Shown here piece by piece: positions 1-9,513 of a stretch of DNA of 64,000 bases (positions are counted from its first letter, which is position 1; each line of letters begins with the position of its first letter). The position numbers and the translations under genes were made by a program. Below the pieces are notes generated by a model. The model was not told the origin of the DNA. It saw only the letters and a program-made list of their open reading frames with translations, and made no database searches. The stretch is taken from positions 3,502,325 to 3,566,324 of the forward strand of contig NZ_CM001373.1 in assembly GCF_000236165.1 (NCBI RefSeq). Reading direction: 5' to 3'. Origin of the DNA: Fluoribacter dumoffii NY 23 (GTDB lineage Bacteria; Pseudomonadota; Gammaproteobacteria; Legionellales; Legionellaceae).

Positions 1-2
1 CA

Positions 3-152
3 GTGCATTGCAAACGTAAGAGAGGAATATGGCTAGATGGCTTACATTGCAAATTGGGACCAGATGGTAATTTATGGATTAACTTGGTTGAGGTTGAAAA
101 ATGGGTGGAAAACGGCGATCAAGCGACGCTCCAAAAACTGCAAATGGGGTAG
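3..152 (+). CDS. Excisionase-like small DNA-binding protein (5' truncated by window edge)
   Basis: An open frame enters from the window edge and stops at TAG 150-152. The visible 49 residues include GIWLDGLHCKLGPDGN and NLVEVEKWVENG. This is the pattern of small phage or island excisionases and directionality factors, in which a short basic segment is followed by G-x-W-x-x-G-x-H, a P-D-G turn and a final W-V/M-E-G. The frame overlaps the integrase start at 101 by 52 bases, the usual xis-int arrangement. No start codon is visible because the gene begins outside the window. The family call rests on pattern recognition only. A competing ATG frame at 37-225 reads less like a protein. Confidence 0.6.
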   Translation: MHCKRKRGIWLDGLHCKLGPDGNLWINLVEVEKWVENGDQATLQKLQMG

Positions 153-1294
153 TTGTCAGAAAATGGCCTTCAGGGAAAACGACCCTAAGAATCAGTTTTT
201 ATTATCGTGGAGTTCGCTGCTTTGAACCCATTAAAATTGAGGCTACAGCTGCAAATATAAAATATGCAGAACGACTTCGTGGTGAAATTTTAAATGCTAT
301 TGAACGCGGAACTTTTTCTTATACTGATTATTTTCCTAACTCAAAGCGTGCCTATATCTTTGGGCATGTTAAATCTAAAATAACCATTGGTGAGTTGCTT
401 CGAGAGTTTTTAGAAGAAGCAAAATCAACTAAAGAAGCGAGCACTTTCCGCGGTTATAAGCGTGTTTGTGATGGCCACCTATTCCCAATGTTTGATACAG
501 TTAAAATTCAGGATTTACAGCCTGCCATACTCAGGAAATGGATTAGGAATCTTAATTGTACTACTAAAACTGTGGCGAACATTCTAATCCCACTGCGCGC
601 CGTCATAGAGCAAGCACTAGTGGATCAATACATCAAAGAAAACCCTCTTAATAGCATTATTGTCGATAAATTACTTAATAAAGAAACAAAAAAGAGTGAC
701 TATAAACCAGATCCATTTAGTGTGGATGAAATAAACCTCATTTTAAATAATTCAGAAGGTCAGGTACGGTTATTGTTTCAATTCGCTTTTTTCACAGGTT
801 TAAGGGTATCAGAACTGATCGGGTTGAGATGGGAAGATGTAGATTTTCAAAATCAAATTATTCATGTTGAAGAAACAATTGTTGCAAAAGAAGCGAAAGG
901 GCCAAAAACTGAGGCAGGAGTTCGAGATGTCTTATTATTACCCCCCGCCTTAGAAGCATTAGAGCAACAAAAGCAATATACTTTTTCTTTAAAAGGAAGA
1001 GTATTTCATAATCCACAAACGAACAAACCTTGGGAAACATCACAGCAAATTCGCCGTACTCAATGGATGCATATCTTAAAACGAGCAGGTATCCGCTATC
1101 GCAACACTTATCAGACTCGGCATACTTATGCATCAATGATGCTATCTCAAGGGGAAAACATTATGTGGGTATCTAGGCAACTAGGACATGTTGATGTTGA
1201 AATGGTCATTAAGACTTATGGCCGATGGATACCAGATAGTTCATCGCAATCAGGGTATCGTCCGGTACACGATTGGAGCCGCCATTTGGGATAA
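101..1294 (+). CDS. int: Tyrosine recombinase / phage-type integrase
   Basis: A site-specific recombinase of 397 residues that would integrate and excise the element ending at the neighbouring tmRNA. Residues about 14-80 resemble the DUF3596-type arm-binding domain, residues about 93-180 the SAM-like core-binding domain, and residues about 205-380 the catalytic domain. Visible catalytic residues are Arg235 in TGLRVSEL, Lys269 in PKTEAG, Arg340 in YQTRHTYA, His363 in LGH and the nucleophile Tyr373 in KTYGRW. The first His of the usual HxxR box is Tyr337, a variation I associate with this integrase type. ATG 101 has GAGG at 90-93. The gene points toward the tmRNA 3' end, about 740 bases away. 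Confidence 0.93.
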   Translation: MGGKRRSSDAPKTANGVVVRKWPSGKTTLRISFYYRGVRCFEPIKIEATAANIKYAERLRGEILNAIERGTFSYTDYFPNSKRAYIFGHVKSKITIGELLREFLEEAKSTKEASTFRGYKRVCDGHLFPMFDTVKIQDLQPAILRKWIRNLNCTTKTVANILIPLRAVIEQALVDQYIKENPLNSIIVDKLLNKETKKSDYKPDPFSVDEINLILNNSEGQVRLLFQFAFFTGLRVSELIGLRWEDVDFQNQIIHVEETIVAKEAKGPKTEAGVRDVLLLPPALEALEQQKQYTFSLKGRVFHNPQTNKPWETSQQIRRTQWMHILKRAGIRYRNTYQTRHTYASMMLSQGENIMWVSRQLGHVDVEMVIKTYGRWIPDSSSQSGYRPVHDWSRHLG

Positions 1295-1342
1295 AATATT
1301 TCTTATTTATATCAAGGTTACTTTATGAATATTTCAAAAAAA

Positions 1343-1369
1343 TTTGCAATATTACATATAAGCTATAAT
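1343..1369 (+). promoter_or_regulatory. Candidate sigma-70 promoter for the 1406 gene
   Basis: A consensus -10 TATAAT lies at 1364-1369, with a weak TTTGCA at 1343-1348 (15-base spacer). It sits 36 bases upstream of ATG 1406. The -10 is convincing; the -35 and spacing are poor. Confidence 0.35.
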
Positions 1370-1405
1370 TGAATGATGATGTAAATTAAGGAAGATATTG
1401 TCATC

Positions 1406-1945
1406 ATGCTTATTGCTTGCAATGAATTAAAACCCTGGATTCCTTTTTTTAGTGCCTTTATTGGAGCAATTATAGGTTTTATCTCCTCATTTTCAGTTGC
1501 GTATTATTTGCAAAATAAAAAGGACATACAGGCACACCAAGATTTTATAAAGCAAAAACTCGAAGACTTATATATAACAACAATATCAATTGGCACACAA
1601 TATAACCAAATCTATCAACAAGCATTGTTTCATATTAATAAAGAGGACTTTAAACCAGGAAGTATACCTAATACAGGGACAAAAGAAACAATAGATATAC
1701 CTCCTTTAGTACGCTGTGAAATGCTTTTAAATCTTTACTTACCTATTCTTAGAGAAAAATTTAAGCACTTTATAAATTTAAAAGAAAAATTTGGAACTTT
1801 GTTTGGTAAAGTTATCACGACTAACTATTCCCATGTACCCAAAAAAGAAAGACAAGAGATTACCAAAAACATAACTGATCTTTATTTTGAGATTGATAGT
1901 AGTTTAAAAAAAATTCAAAAAGAAATTTCAAATATTACGAAATAA
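1406..1945 (+). CDS. Hypothetical membrane-anchored protein of the integrated element
   Basis: I do not recognise this 179-residue protein. One hydrophobic segment at about residues 12-34 (IPFFSAFIGAIIGFISS and following) is followed by a charged, Lys-rich, probably helical cytoplasmic part, suggesting an N-terminally anchored protein. ATG 1406 has an AAGGAAG-like ribosome site about 12 bases upstream. The gene is AT-rich and lies between the integrase and the tmRNA attachment point, so it is probably element cargo. Cargo at such positions is often defence- or persistence-related, but nothing here shows that. Confidence 0.7.
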   Translation: MLIACNELKPWIPFFSAFIGAIIGFISSFSVAYYLQNKKDIQAHQDFIKQKLEDLYITTISIGTQYNQIYQQALFHINKEDFKPGSIPNTGTKETIDIPPLVRCEMLLNLYLPILREKFKHFINLKEKFGTLFGKVITTNYSHVPKKERQEITKNITDLYFEIDSSLKKIQKEISNITK

Positions 1946-2032
1946 AAGTTTGTTTAAAGATTTAAATAGTGCCGCTATGGTGCCGCGAGATGAGGAAGTA
2001 TGTATTTATACCTTATAAATCAAGGAGTTAAT

Positions 2033-2437
2033 TGGTGGAGGCGGCGGGAATCGAACCCGCGTCCGCAAGCCCTCTGCCTTCAGCTCTACATGCGTAGCCG
2101 TGTCTTTTGATTTAACTGTGCATTCTCCGACGGGCAGGATACTACACAGCGATTCCCTGAATTTCGCGCCTTAATACGGGATGGATTAGGACGCTAGCTT
2201 ATCTCTTATGACCGTTGATTCGATACCGATAAGCGGGCTCGGTCGAACGGGATACTGGGTTTATTGGCCAGTACACAGTGATGGTTCAACTAAAGTGCTT
2301 ATTAGGCAGCGATAGCTTCTCCACCAGCAAAGTTTTCATCGTTTGCATTTATATTTAGTTGAGTCTGATTTACGAGAGTTCTCATTCTCGGCATGCACCT
2401 CTGGTTTTGCAACCCACGTCGAAGCCAGGTCGCCCCC
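2033..2437 (-). ncRNA. ssrA: Transfer-messenger RNA (tmRNA)
   Basis: The minus strand starts GGGGGCGACCTGGCTTCGAC at 2437 and ends in a T-arm (GGTTCGATTCCC) and CCA at 2033-2035. The seven-base acceptor stem (GGGGGCG with CGCCTCC, one G-U) closes exactly with discriminator A. The tag reading frame, complement of 2302-2346, encodes ANDENFAGGEAIAA followed by TAA. tmRNA rescues ribosomes stalled on broken mRNA and tags the product for proteolysis. Length is 405 bases. The 3' end faces the integrase, so this is probably the attachment site, with the integrated element restoring the 3' end. Confidence 0.97.
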
Positions 2438-2557
2438 TTTATGTACATCTTAATTATAACATAAAATGTACACAGATGAGCAGCTTTTCTTTGGAAAATT
2501 CATTCGTTTTGCAAGAAACTTCCCTTGTTTAAGGTACTGCTTTAAACCAGGGTTATC

Positions 2558-4576
2558 TTAACCCTGGATGCCGTTATGGCGTAAAAAAGCATCTACTGTT
2601 GCCTGGCGGCCCCGAAATTCCTTATAAGCTTCAGCTGCTTTTTTCGAACTGCCTGCTTCCAGGATGCAATGCAGGAAATCATGTCCGGTTTGGGGGTTTA
2701 ATACCCCTTCTTCTTCAAAACGGGCAAAGGCATCGCTGGATAACACTTCTGCCCAGCTGTAGCTGTAATAACCTGCAGCATACCCGCCTCCAAAAATATG
2801 GCTAAAACTCTGTGGGAAGCGATTGTAGGCAACAACCGGGACCACACTGGTTTTGGAACGTACATCAGCAAGGATTTCCTCAACAAAAGAATTCAGGTTG
2901 GGGTTGTATTCGTGATGAATACGAAAATCAAATAAAGAAAACTCCATTTGCCGCAACATGGCCATAGCGGATTGGAAATTTTTTGCTGCAACCAAGCGTT
3001 CAAAAAGGGAATTGGGGAGGGGCTCGCCAGTGTCCACATGGGCCGTTAACACGGCCAAACCACTTTCCTCCCAACACCAGTTCTCAAAAAATTGGCTGGG
3101 TAATTCTACCGCATCCCATTCCACGCCATTAATGCCTGAGGCGCCCAAATAATCGACCTGGGTTAAAATATGATGCAGGCAATGGCCAAACTCGTGGAAT
3201 AAAGTCACCACTTCCTCATGAGAGAGCATCGCTGGTTTGTTGGCGGAAGCTTTGGCAAAATTACAGGTCAAGGTTGCAATAGGCAACTGCACGCTCCCAT
3301 CCTCCAAACGTCTGCGGCTTTGCAATGAATCCATCCAGGCACCACTGTGTTTGTTCGGCCGCGCAAATAAGTCCGTGAAAATATAACCGCGCACATTATT
3401 GTGCTCATCGGCCACACAATAGCATTGTACGTCCTTATGCCAAATATCAACGCCTTTGATTTCCTCAATGGACATCCCATACAGTTTTTTAACCAGTTCA
3501 AAGAGGCCTTGCATGACTTTGGGCTGGGGGAAATAAGGGCGCAAGTCTTCCTGGGATAAAGTAAATAGCGCCTGTCTTCTTTTCTCAGACAAATAACCAA
3601 TATCCCATGGCTTTACCGGATTAATTTGAAATTTTTCCGCGGCAAACTGTTCCAGCTGCTTGAACTCGGTTGTTGCCTGGTTATGGATTCGTCCCACCAA
3701 ATCATCCATAAAATCGCGCACCTGGCTGGTGGACTCGGCCATTTTTGTCGCCAGGGATAATTCTGCATAATTATTAAAACCTAAAAGTTGTGCCTTTTCA
3801 TGGCGTAAAGCCAAAATTTCCTGAATCAGGGGTGTATTGTCATAAGTGTTGGCATTCGGACCCTGGTCTGAAGCTCTGGTAATATAAGCCTGATACATTT
3901 CCTCACGCAGGGCGCGATCTTCTGCATAGGTCATCACCGCTGAATAACACGGGTACTCCAGGGTAAGCAGATGCCCTTCAAGGCCTTTTTCTGCAGCAAC
4001 TTCTTTTGCAGTATTCAAGGCATGCTCGGGTAACCCCGCCAAACGCGATGAGTCTTTAATGTGCAGGGTAAATGCCTGGGTGGCATCAAGGATATTATGT
4101 TCGAATTGGTTGGTTAACTCATCCAGCCGGGTTTGAATTGCTTCAAAGCGTTTTTTATGTTCTTGATGCAATGCCACCCCTGACAGCTCAAAATCACGCA
4201 AACAATCATCAATGAGCTTTTGCTGCACTGGGTTTAGAGCATGTTTATCGATGGATTTGATGGCTTCGTACAACTCATGATTATGCCCCATTGCCGATTC
4301 ATAAGCAGAGAGCATTGGCAAACAGGCATCGTAGCATTTGCGTAATTGGGGTGAGTCCATCACTCCGTGCAAGTGTGATAAAGGCGACCAAAAGCGTTCC
4401 AACTCATCTGCCATATCATCCAAAGGATACATTAAGTTATCCCAGGTATAATGCGGGTTTTCTTTAAGTAAACGGTCCACCTGTTCCAGATGCTTCTTTA
4501 GCATCACCTCAAGATGGGTTTGAAAATGGTTCGTATCTATATGACTAAATTGTGGTAATCCAACTTGCGCCGACAT
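2558..4576 (-). CDS. prlC: Oligopeptidase A (M3 family zinc metallopeptidase)
   Basis: A cytoplasmic M3 metallopeptidase that degrades short peptides, including cleaved signal peptides. The protein has 672 residues, close to the roughly 680 of E. coli PrlC/OpdA. The zinc motif HEFGH is visible in VTLFHEFGHCLHH, with the downstream metal-ligand Glu region ELPSQFFENW. The C-terminal GGGYAAGYYSYSWAEVL motif, which shapes the substrate site in this family, is intact. ATG 4576 follows GGGAAAG on the minus strand. The gene stands alone downstream of an unknown membrane-protein gene on the same strand. Dcp is a related alternative, but length and motif context favour PrlC. Confidence 0.93.
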   Translation of the reverse strand: MSAQVGLPQFSHIDTNHFQTHLEVMLKKHLEQVDRLLKENPHYTWDNLMYPLDDMADELERFWSPLSHLHGVMDSPQLRKCYDACLPMLSAYESAMGHNHELYEAIKSIDKHALNPVQQKLIDDCLRDFELSGVALHQEHKKRFEAIQTRLDELTNQFEHNILDATQAFTLHIKDSSRLAGLPEHALNTAKEVAAEKGLEGHLLTLEYPCYSAVMTYAEDRALREEMYQAYITRASDQGPNANTYDNTPLIQEILALRHEKAQLLGFNNYAELSLATKMAESTSQVRDFMDDLVGRIHNQATTEFKQLEQFAAEKFQINPVKPWDIGYLSEKRRQALFTLSQEDLRPYFPQPKVMQGLFELVKKLYGMSIEEIKGVDIWHKDVQCYCVADEHNNVRGYIFTDLFARPNKHSGAWMDSLQSRRRLEDGSVQLPIATLTCNFAKASANKPAMLSHEEVVTLFHEFGHCLHHILTQVDYLGASGINGVEWDAVELPSQFFENWCWEESGLAVLTAHVDTGEPLPNSLFERLVAAKNFQSAMAMLRQMEFSLFDFRIHHEYNPNLNSFVEEILADVRSKTSVVPVVAYNRFPQSFSHIFGGGYAAGYYSYSWAEVLSSDAFARFEEEGVLNPQTGHDFLHCILEAGSSKKAAEAYKEFRGRQATVDAFLRHNGIQG

Positions 4577-4665
4577 GCTTTCCCTTCAAAAAAAGATTCA
4601 AGACCTAAAGCATAGCATTCAATTAATAAAGGCTCTATACCTCTAAGGGGATCATTTATGGGGGT

Positions 4666-5973
4666 TTACAAGCAACACAATGATTCATCCAGTTCCATGT
4701 CATCTTCTTCCGTAGACATCGGTTGCAGCTTTATGGGCGGTGGTTCTTTATCGCTAAAAAAACCGAGTTTGCAAAGGGCTGTTGTACGGTCTATTGCATC
4801 TTTAGGCCGGCTGTCATTGATCATTTCGGTGAGGGCAAAATTAATCACACAGATCAAAGCCAAACAAATGGCCCCGGCCACCGGAATGATAGGATTCACG
4901 GCAAATATGGGGAGCGCGCAACAAATGGACATAAAAATAAGCGTGGTAGTGGCAATATGGGAACCAAGCCGAAATTGCTCAAAAGCAATTTGCTTGTCTA
5001 TCGCTTCAATGTGCTTCCTTATCGCTTTTTGTTCTTTTAAATCATCCGCTTTATTGAGCATGTTTGTATAGTATTCTCGCAGCTCGAACAAACGGCTCAG
5101 TTCAATATAAGTACGGGTAATGGACAAAACGACATCAAGGGCAAATGCGACAAGCGATACATAGAAGGCAAATGGCGCCAACACGCCGGTTAAATAAAAA
5201 CAATTAATGAGTCCTGTACTTATCCAGTTAAGATCATTACCTAATTCAAACCAACGGCGTTTGATTTGGGTATTAAAACGCACAGTCCATCCTAAAGAGC
5301 TCTCTTCCTTTTCCATCCACAAGCCACCAACGGTATGTTTTATGATGACAAAGAGGTTTACGGCCAAGCGGGGGATAAAGAAAATCCACCCCAGGTGGGC
5401 GATAAAAGGATCCAAAACACCATCCATAATCCTGACAAATTTAAGGTAGGCATCAGACTTACTGATGAGGGCAATAAAATCCAGGGCACGTTTTGAGCGG
5501 GTAAATAACAGGCGAAATAAATTGATTTCGAAAGTTAAGTTGCGGATCTCCTGGGTAAAGGAAAAATCATCCGGCTCATGTTCAGGTTTTTTGGGAAAAC
5601 TCTTTCCCAGTTTTGCGAGTAATTCACGATATAAACTTTGTTGCCGACGTAAACCCCTGACTTCTCGGGGTATAATCAGGTAATGCTCATAAATGTGCTC
5701 TAAAAGTTCAGCCAGCATCAATGCAGCAATAAGCTGTTCAGTAAGCTCCTCTTTATCTATTGGTTTTTTGGACATAAACCTGGATTGCAGTTGCTGACCC
5801 AATAAACTGTATTCGAGGTTCAATAGCAAATGGAGCGGGACTATCTTCCGATAAAATTCAGGCCCCAATCCCTTGATACTTTCTGAGAAAGACCAGTTTG
5901 CAGGGTTTTGTGCTGCCTGATTTAAGAAAAGCTCAGGAAAGATTTCACTTAAATGTCGGATTATTGGGGTCAT
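4666..5973 (-). CDS. Unknown multi-pass membrane protein, possible Dot/Icm substrate
   Basis: I do not recognise this 435-residue protein. Hydrophobic stretches lie at about residues 190-215, 254-288 and 339-385, the last long enough for two passes. A charged, probably coiled-coil segment lies between at about 290-335. The C-terminus is acidic (STEEDDMELDES) and ends Cys-Cys-Leu. A glutamate-rich patch near the C-terminus is a known feature of many Dot/Icm-translocated proteins, so this could be an effector acting in host membranes, but that is inference. ATG 5973 follows TAGGAC on the minus strand. The next gene, tkt, is divergent. Confidence 0.7.
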   Translation of the reverse strand: MTPIIRHLSEIFPELFLNQAAQNPANWSFSESIKGLGPEFYRKIVPLHLLLNLEYSLLGQQLQSRFMSKKPIDKEELTEQLIAALMLAELLEHIYEHYLIIPREVRGLRRQQSLYRELLAKLGKSFPKKPEHEPDDFSFTQEIRNLTFEINLFRLLFTRSKRALDFIALISKSDAYLKFVRIMDGVLDPFIAHLGWIFFIPRLAVNLFVIIKHTVGGLWMEKEESSLGWTVRFNTQIKRRWFELGNDLNWISTGLINCFYLTGVLAPFAFYVSLVAFALDVVLSITRTYIELSRLFELREYYTNMLNKADDLKEQKAIRKHIEAIDKQIAFEQFRLGSHIATTTLIFMSICCALPIFAVNPIIPVAGAICLALICVINFALTEMINDSRPKDAIDRTTALCKLGFFSDKEPPPIKLQPMSTEEDDMELDESLCCL

Positions 5974-6361
5974 GATGTCCTAAAATGAATTTGGGATATC
6001 AAATAGACAAGTTTATATTAATCATTTGTTTATTGTCTATTAATAAATTTAACAGTAAAAAAATCGGTCTGATTATATATAAATTCTGCATAAAAGGAAA
6101 TTTTGCTTAATTCCTGGGCTTTTGCGTTAAAATTAGCGGAAACATGCAAATGAAAAATTCCTCTTGGGGAAAACCCTTATTAAGCTTGTGGCGATCTATA
6201 CTATAGTTAGATATTTTAGCGTTTTAGTACGCTCACAAGGCACCGAAATAGCACAAATTTAAACCTTTTTGCCAAATAATGATCAAAAATGAACTTATTT
6301 TTCTTGCTGATTCATGGCTTCTGAGCGACAATATTGCACCGAGTTAAGCACAAGAGAACCC
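5974..6361. other. Intergenic region between divergent membrane-protein gene and tkt
   Basis: About 390 AT-rich bases with no credible coding frame. It must hold the promoters of both divergent genes. A possible weak promoter is TTAACA at 6049-6054 with TATATA 19 bases later. Small hairpins such as AGCG...CGCT occur near 6220. I see no recognised riboswitch or small RNA. Confidence 0.5.
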
Positions 6362-8362
6362 ATGAATCTTTCCAAAGAATTAGCCAATGCCATTCGTATT
6401 TTAAGTGTAGACGCAGTAGAACAAGCGCAATCTGGACATCCAGGAATGCCATTAGGAATGGCAGACATTGCCACGGTTTTGTGGAGAAAATTTTTAAAGC
6501 ATAATCCCAAAAACCCACACTGGTTTGATCGGGACCGTTTTGTTTTATCCAATGGACATGGCTCCATGTTGCTTTATTCTTTACTTCATTTAACCGGATA
6601 CAAACTTTCTCTGGAAGACCTCAAGCAGTTTCGTCAATTAAATTCGAAAACACCAGGACATCCGGAATTTGGCCATACGCCTGGGGTAGAAACAACAACA
6701 GGCCCGCTGGGGCAAGGCCTGGCAAATGCCGTAGGTATGGCGTTGGCTGAACGGGTTTTGGCAACGCACTTCAATCGCGATGCGTTCAATCTAGTGGATC
6801 ATTACACCTATGCCTTTACTGGCGATGGTTGCCTCATGGAAGGCATTTCCCATGAAGCATGTTCCCTTGCAGGGACTTTAGGGTTAGGAAAATTGATCGT
6901 TTTTTATGATGACAATGGAATATCCATCGATGGTAAAGTAGACTCCTGGTTTACCGATGATACCGCTGAACGTTTTAGAGCCTATCATTGGCAGGTTATT
7001 GAAGCCGTAGACGGCCATGATATGGATGCAATTGAACAAGCCATCCTTAAAGCTCAGGCCAATACCTCCCAACCCACCCTGATTATCTGCAAAACCGTCA
7101 TCGGTCTTGGTTCCTCTGTAGCAGGAAGTGAAAAAGCCCATGGCTCTGCATTAGGTGCGAAAGATGTAGCGCATGTTCGTGAGTATTTTAAATGGGAGCA
7201 TGAGCCTTTTGTGATTCCCGACAGCATTTACCAGCAGTGGAACCATGTAGAACAAGGCGAAAAAGACGAGCAGCAATGGATAATGCTTTTAAATAAATAC
7301 CAGCAGCACTATCCTCAAGAGCATTATGAATTTTTGCGTCGCATTAATGGCGATCTTCCTGATGATTGGGAAAGTCAAAGCCAGTCCTTATTTGCGCTGT
7401 GTCTCGATAATGAGAAAGCCATTGCTACCCGAAAAGCATCGCAGCAATGTATCGAGCATTTTGCTCGTTTTCTTCCCGAAATGCTTGGCGGTTCGGCTGA
7501 TTTAACCGGTTCCAATAACACCGACTGGTCAGGCAGTAAAGCCATCACCGCTGAAGATTACTCAGGAAATTACCTCTATTATGGGGTACGTGAGTTCGGT
7601 ATGGCAGCCATTATGAATGGCATCGCAGTCCACGGGGGATTTATTCCTTACGCGGGAACATTTCTGGTGTTTGCAGACTATGCGCGAAATGCGGTGCGCT
7701 TAAGTGCCTTAATGCAACAGCGCGTTATTTATGTCTTTACCCATGATTCGATTGGTTTAGGTGAAGATGGACCCACGCACCAACCCGTCGAACATGCATC
7801 CATGTTACGCATGACACCGGGGATGACCGTCTGGCGTCCTGCAGATTTAATGGAAACAGCCGTTGCATGGAAACACGCTTTGGAGCATCATAATGGCCCG
7901 ACATCTTTACTGCTTTCAAGGCAAAATCTCCCTGCCTTGCCTCATGGAACAACAGCAGCCGAGTTAATTAAAAAAGGAGGTTATATCATTGTGGATTGTG
8001 ATGGCACCCCTGACGCCATCTTAATCGCAACGGGCTCAGAAGTTCAGCTGGCAGTTGCTGCTGCAGAGCAAGTGAACGCACGGGGACTTAAGGTGAGAGT
8101 AGTTTCCATGCCGTGCGCGGAACGATTCTTGGAGCAAGATCAAAGTTATAAAAATGATGTATTGCCCCAAAACATTGAGGCCCGTATCGCAATTGAAGCC
8201 GCAAGTTCTGCTTACTGGTATCAATTTGTTGGCTTAAAAGGTGTGGTCATTGGCCTGGATCGTTTCGGCGTTTCCGCCCCTGCTGCCCAAGCCTATGAAT
8301 ACCTGGGAATTACTGTAGAGCGTATAATTAATGCATTAGAAACATTGATAGAAGAAAAATAA
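6362..8362 (+). CDS. tkt: Transketolase
   Basis: A thiamine-diphosphate enzyme of the non-oxidative pentose phosphate pathway that moves two-carbon units between ketose and aldose phosphates. The product has 666 residues (E. coli TktA has 663). The cofactor motif [13 protein letters not shown] and the following N-G-I-S-I-D-G are intact, as is the pyrimidine-domain [21 protein letters not shown] region. I chose ATG 6362 over an in-frame ATG at 6314: [12 protein letters not shown] is where the family begins, and AAGAGA precedes 6362. It heads a block with gap, pgk and pyk, linking pentose phosphates to lower glycolysis. Confidence 0.96.
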   Translation: MNLSKELANAIRILSVDAVEQAQSGHPGMPLGMADIATVLWRKFLKHNPKNPHWFDRDRFVLSNGHGSMLLYSLLHLTGYKLSLEDLKQFRQLNSKTPGHPEFGHTPGVETTTGPLGQGLANAVGMALAERVLATHFNRDAFNLVDHYTYAFTGDGCLMEGISHEACSLAGTLGLGKLIVFYDDNGISIDGKVDSWFTDDTAERFRAYHWQVIEAVDGHDMDAIEQAILKAQANTSQPTLIICKTVIGLGSSVAGSEKAHGSALGAKDVAHVREYFKWEHEPFVIPDSIYQQWNHVEQGEKDEQQWIMLLNKYQQHYPQEHYEFLRRINGDLPDDWESQSQSLFALCLDNEKAIATRKASQQCIEHFARFLPEMLGGSADLTGSNNTDWSGSKAITAEDYSGNYLYYGVREFGMAAIMNGIAVHGGFIPYAGTFLVFADYARNAVRLSALMQQRVIYVFTHDSIGLGEDGPTHQPVEHASMLRMTPGMTVWRPADLMETAVAWKHALEHHNGPTSLLLSRQNLPALPHGTTAAELIKKGGYIIVDCDGTPDAILIATGSEVQLAVAAAEQVNARGLKVRVVSMPCAERFLEQDQSYKNDVLPQNIEARIAIEAASSAYWYQFVGLKGVVIGLDRFGVSAPAAQAYEYLGITVERIINALETLIEEK

Positions 8363-8373
8363 TAAAGAACGTA

Positions 8374-8395
8374 TAGCCTCGATGAAGCAAGGCTA
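8374..8395. repeat. Small inverted repeat in tkt-gap spacer
   Basis: TAGCCT and AGGCTA form a perfect six-base stem around a ten-base loop. The left part resembles the start of the hairpin near 21550 (tagcct, then gat), so both may be remnants of a dispersed intergenic repeat. It could also act as an mRNA processing hairpin. Confidence 0.35.
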
Positions 8396-8499
8396 GGCCG
8401 GAAGAAAAATTGCCGCTTGGGCTTTGCCTTCACCAATACGCGGTTAGACGCTCATAACTTGAGATAAGTAACTCATTACAAAAATTGGAGAGAAGTAAT

Positions 8500-9492
8500 A
8501 TGACAATACGTGTCGCGATTAATGGCTACGGTCGCATTGGCCGTTGTATCCTGAGAGCAATTTTTGAGTCCAAAAAACAAAATGAATTTGAAATCGTTGC
8601 CATCAACGATTTATCTGCGATTGATGTTACAGCACATCTCACGCGTTATGATACTACCCATGGCCGTTTCGCATCCGACGTGAGTGTCGAAGGCGACATG
8701 CTTATCATTGACGGCCATGCAATTAAAATCATTGCCGAACGCAATCCTCTGAATTTGCCCTGGAAAGAATTAAACATTGATTTGGTTTTGGAATGCACAG
8801 GCTTCTTTACCGAGCGTGAAAAGGCGATGCAGCATATTTCTGCAGGTGCAAAAAAAGTACTGATTTCCGCCCCCGGAAAAAATGTGGACGCAACCATTGT
8901 TTATGGCGTCAACCACCACACCCTCAAAAGCTCAGATCTTATCGTTTCTAACGCATCATGTACCACCAATTGCCTGGCACCAGTGGTTAAACCATTAAAT
9001 GATGCCCTGGGCATTGAAGCAGGTTTATTAAATACCGTGCATGCCTACACTAATGATCAGATGCTTTTGGATGGAAGCCATGAGGATCTGCGACGTGCCC
9101 GTGCAGCAGCCCATTCCATAATCCCAACCAAAACAGGTGCCGCAGCAGCAGTTGGCCTGGTATTGCCTGAGTTGGCAGGAAAACTGGATGGTTTTGCGAT
9201 GCGTGTCCCCGTTCTTAATGTATCTGTTATTGATTTAACCTTTACTGCAAAGCGTGATACTACAGCCCAGGAAGTAAACGATATTGTACGCCAGGCAAAA
9301 AGCCGCATCTTGCAAATCAATGATGATCCTTTAGTTTCTTGCGATTTTAATCATAATCCTGCATCAGCTATTTTTGATACCACGCAGACCAAAGTGTTTG
9401 GGAATCTGGTAAAAATCGTAGCGTGGTATGACAATGAATGGGGCTTTTCAAACCGTATGCTCGATACTGCACAACAAATGATGAATTGCTAA
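8500..9492 (+). CDS. gap: Glyceraldehyde-3-phosphate dehydrogenase, type I
   Basis: Oxidises and phosphorylates glyceraldehyde-3-phosphate with NAD. The product has 330 residues. The N-terminal NGYGRIGR dinucleotide motif, the catalytic SNASCTTNC cysteine motif and the C-terminal [12 protein letters not shown] are all present. Erythrose-4-phosphate dehydrogenase (Epd) is a close relative and is often linked to tkt and pgk. The [16 protein letters not shown] stretch and HAYTNDQ are GAPDH-like, so GAPDH is preferred. ATG 8500 has GGAGAG seven bases upstream; an in-frame TTG at 8485 overlaps that site and is unlikely. pgk follows after 21 bases. Confidence 0.93.
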   Translation: MTIRVAINGYGRIGRCILRAIFESKKQNEFEIVAINDLSAIDVTAHLTRYDTTHGRFASDVSVEGDMLIIDGHAIKIIAERNPLNLPWKELNIDLVLECTGFFTEREKAMQHISAGAKKVLISAPGKNVDATIVYGVNHHTLKSSDLIVSNASCTTNCLAPVVKPLNDALGIEAGLLNTVHAYTNDQMLLDGSHEDLRRARAAAHSIIPTKTGAAAAVGLVLPELAGKLDGFAMRVPVLNVSVIDLTFTAKRDTTAQEVNDIVRQAKSRILQINDDPLVSCDFNHNPASAIFDTTQTKVFGNLVKIVAWYDNEWGFSNRMLDTAQQMMNC

Positions 9493-9513
9493 TATCCCGT
9501 CTGGAGATAACTG

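Noticed and set aside
37..225. ATG-started 62-codon frame at the window start
   Set aside because: It overlaps both the excisionase-like frame and the integrase, and its composition does not look like a protein family; the other two frames do.
4658..5071. 137-codon plus-strand frame over the membrane-protein gene
   Set aside because: Antisense to a longer, better-formed gene; low-complexity Ser-rich start and no ribosome site.
8500..9492. Erythrose-4-phosphate dehydrogenase (epd), suggested by the tkt-pgk context
   Set aside because: Residues around the catalytic and phosphate sites ([23 protein letters not shown]) follow GAPDH.
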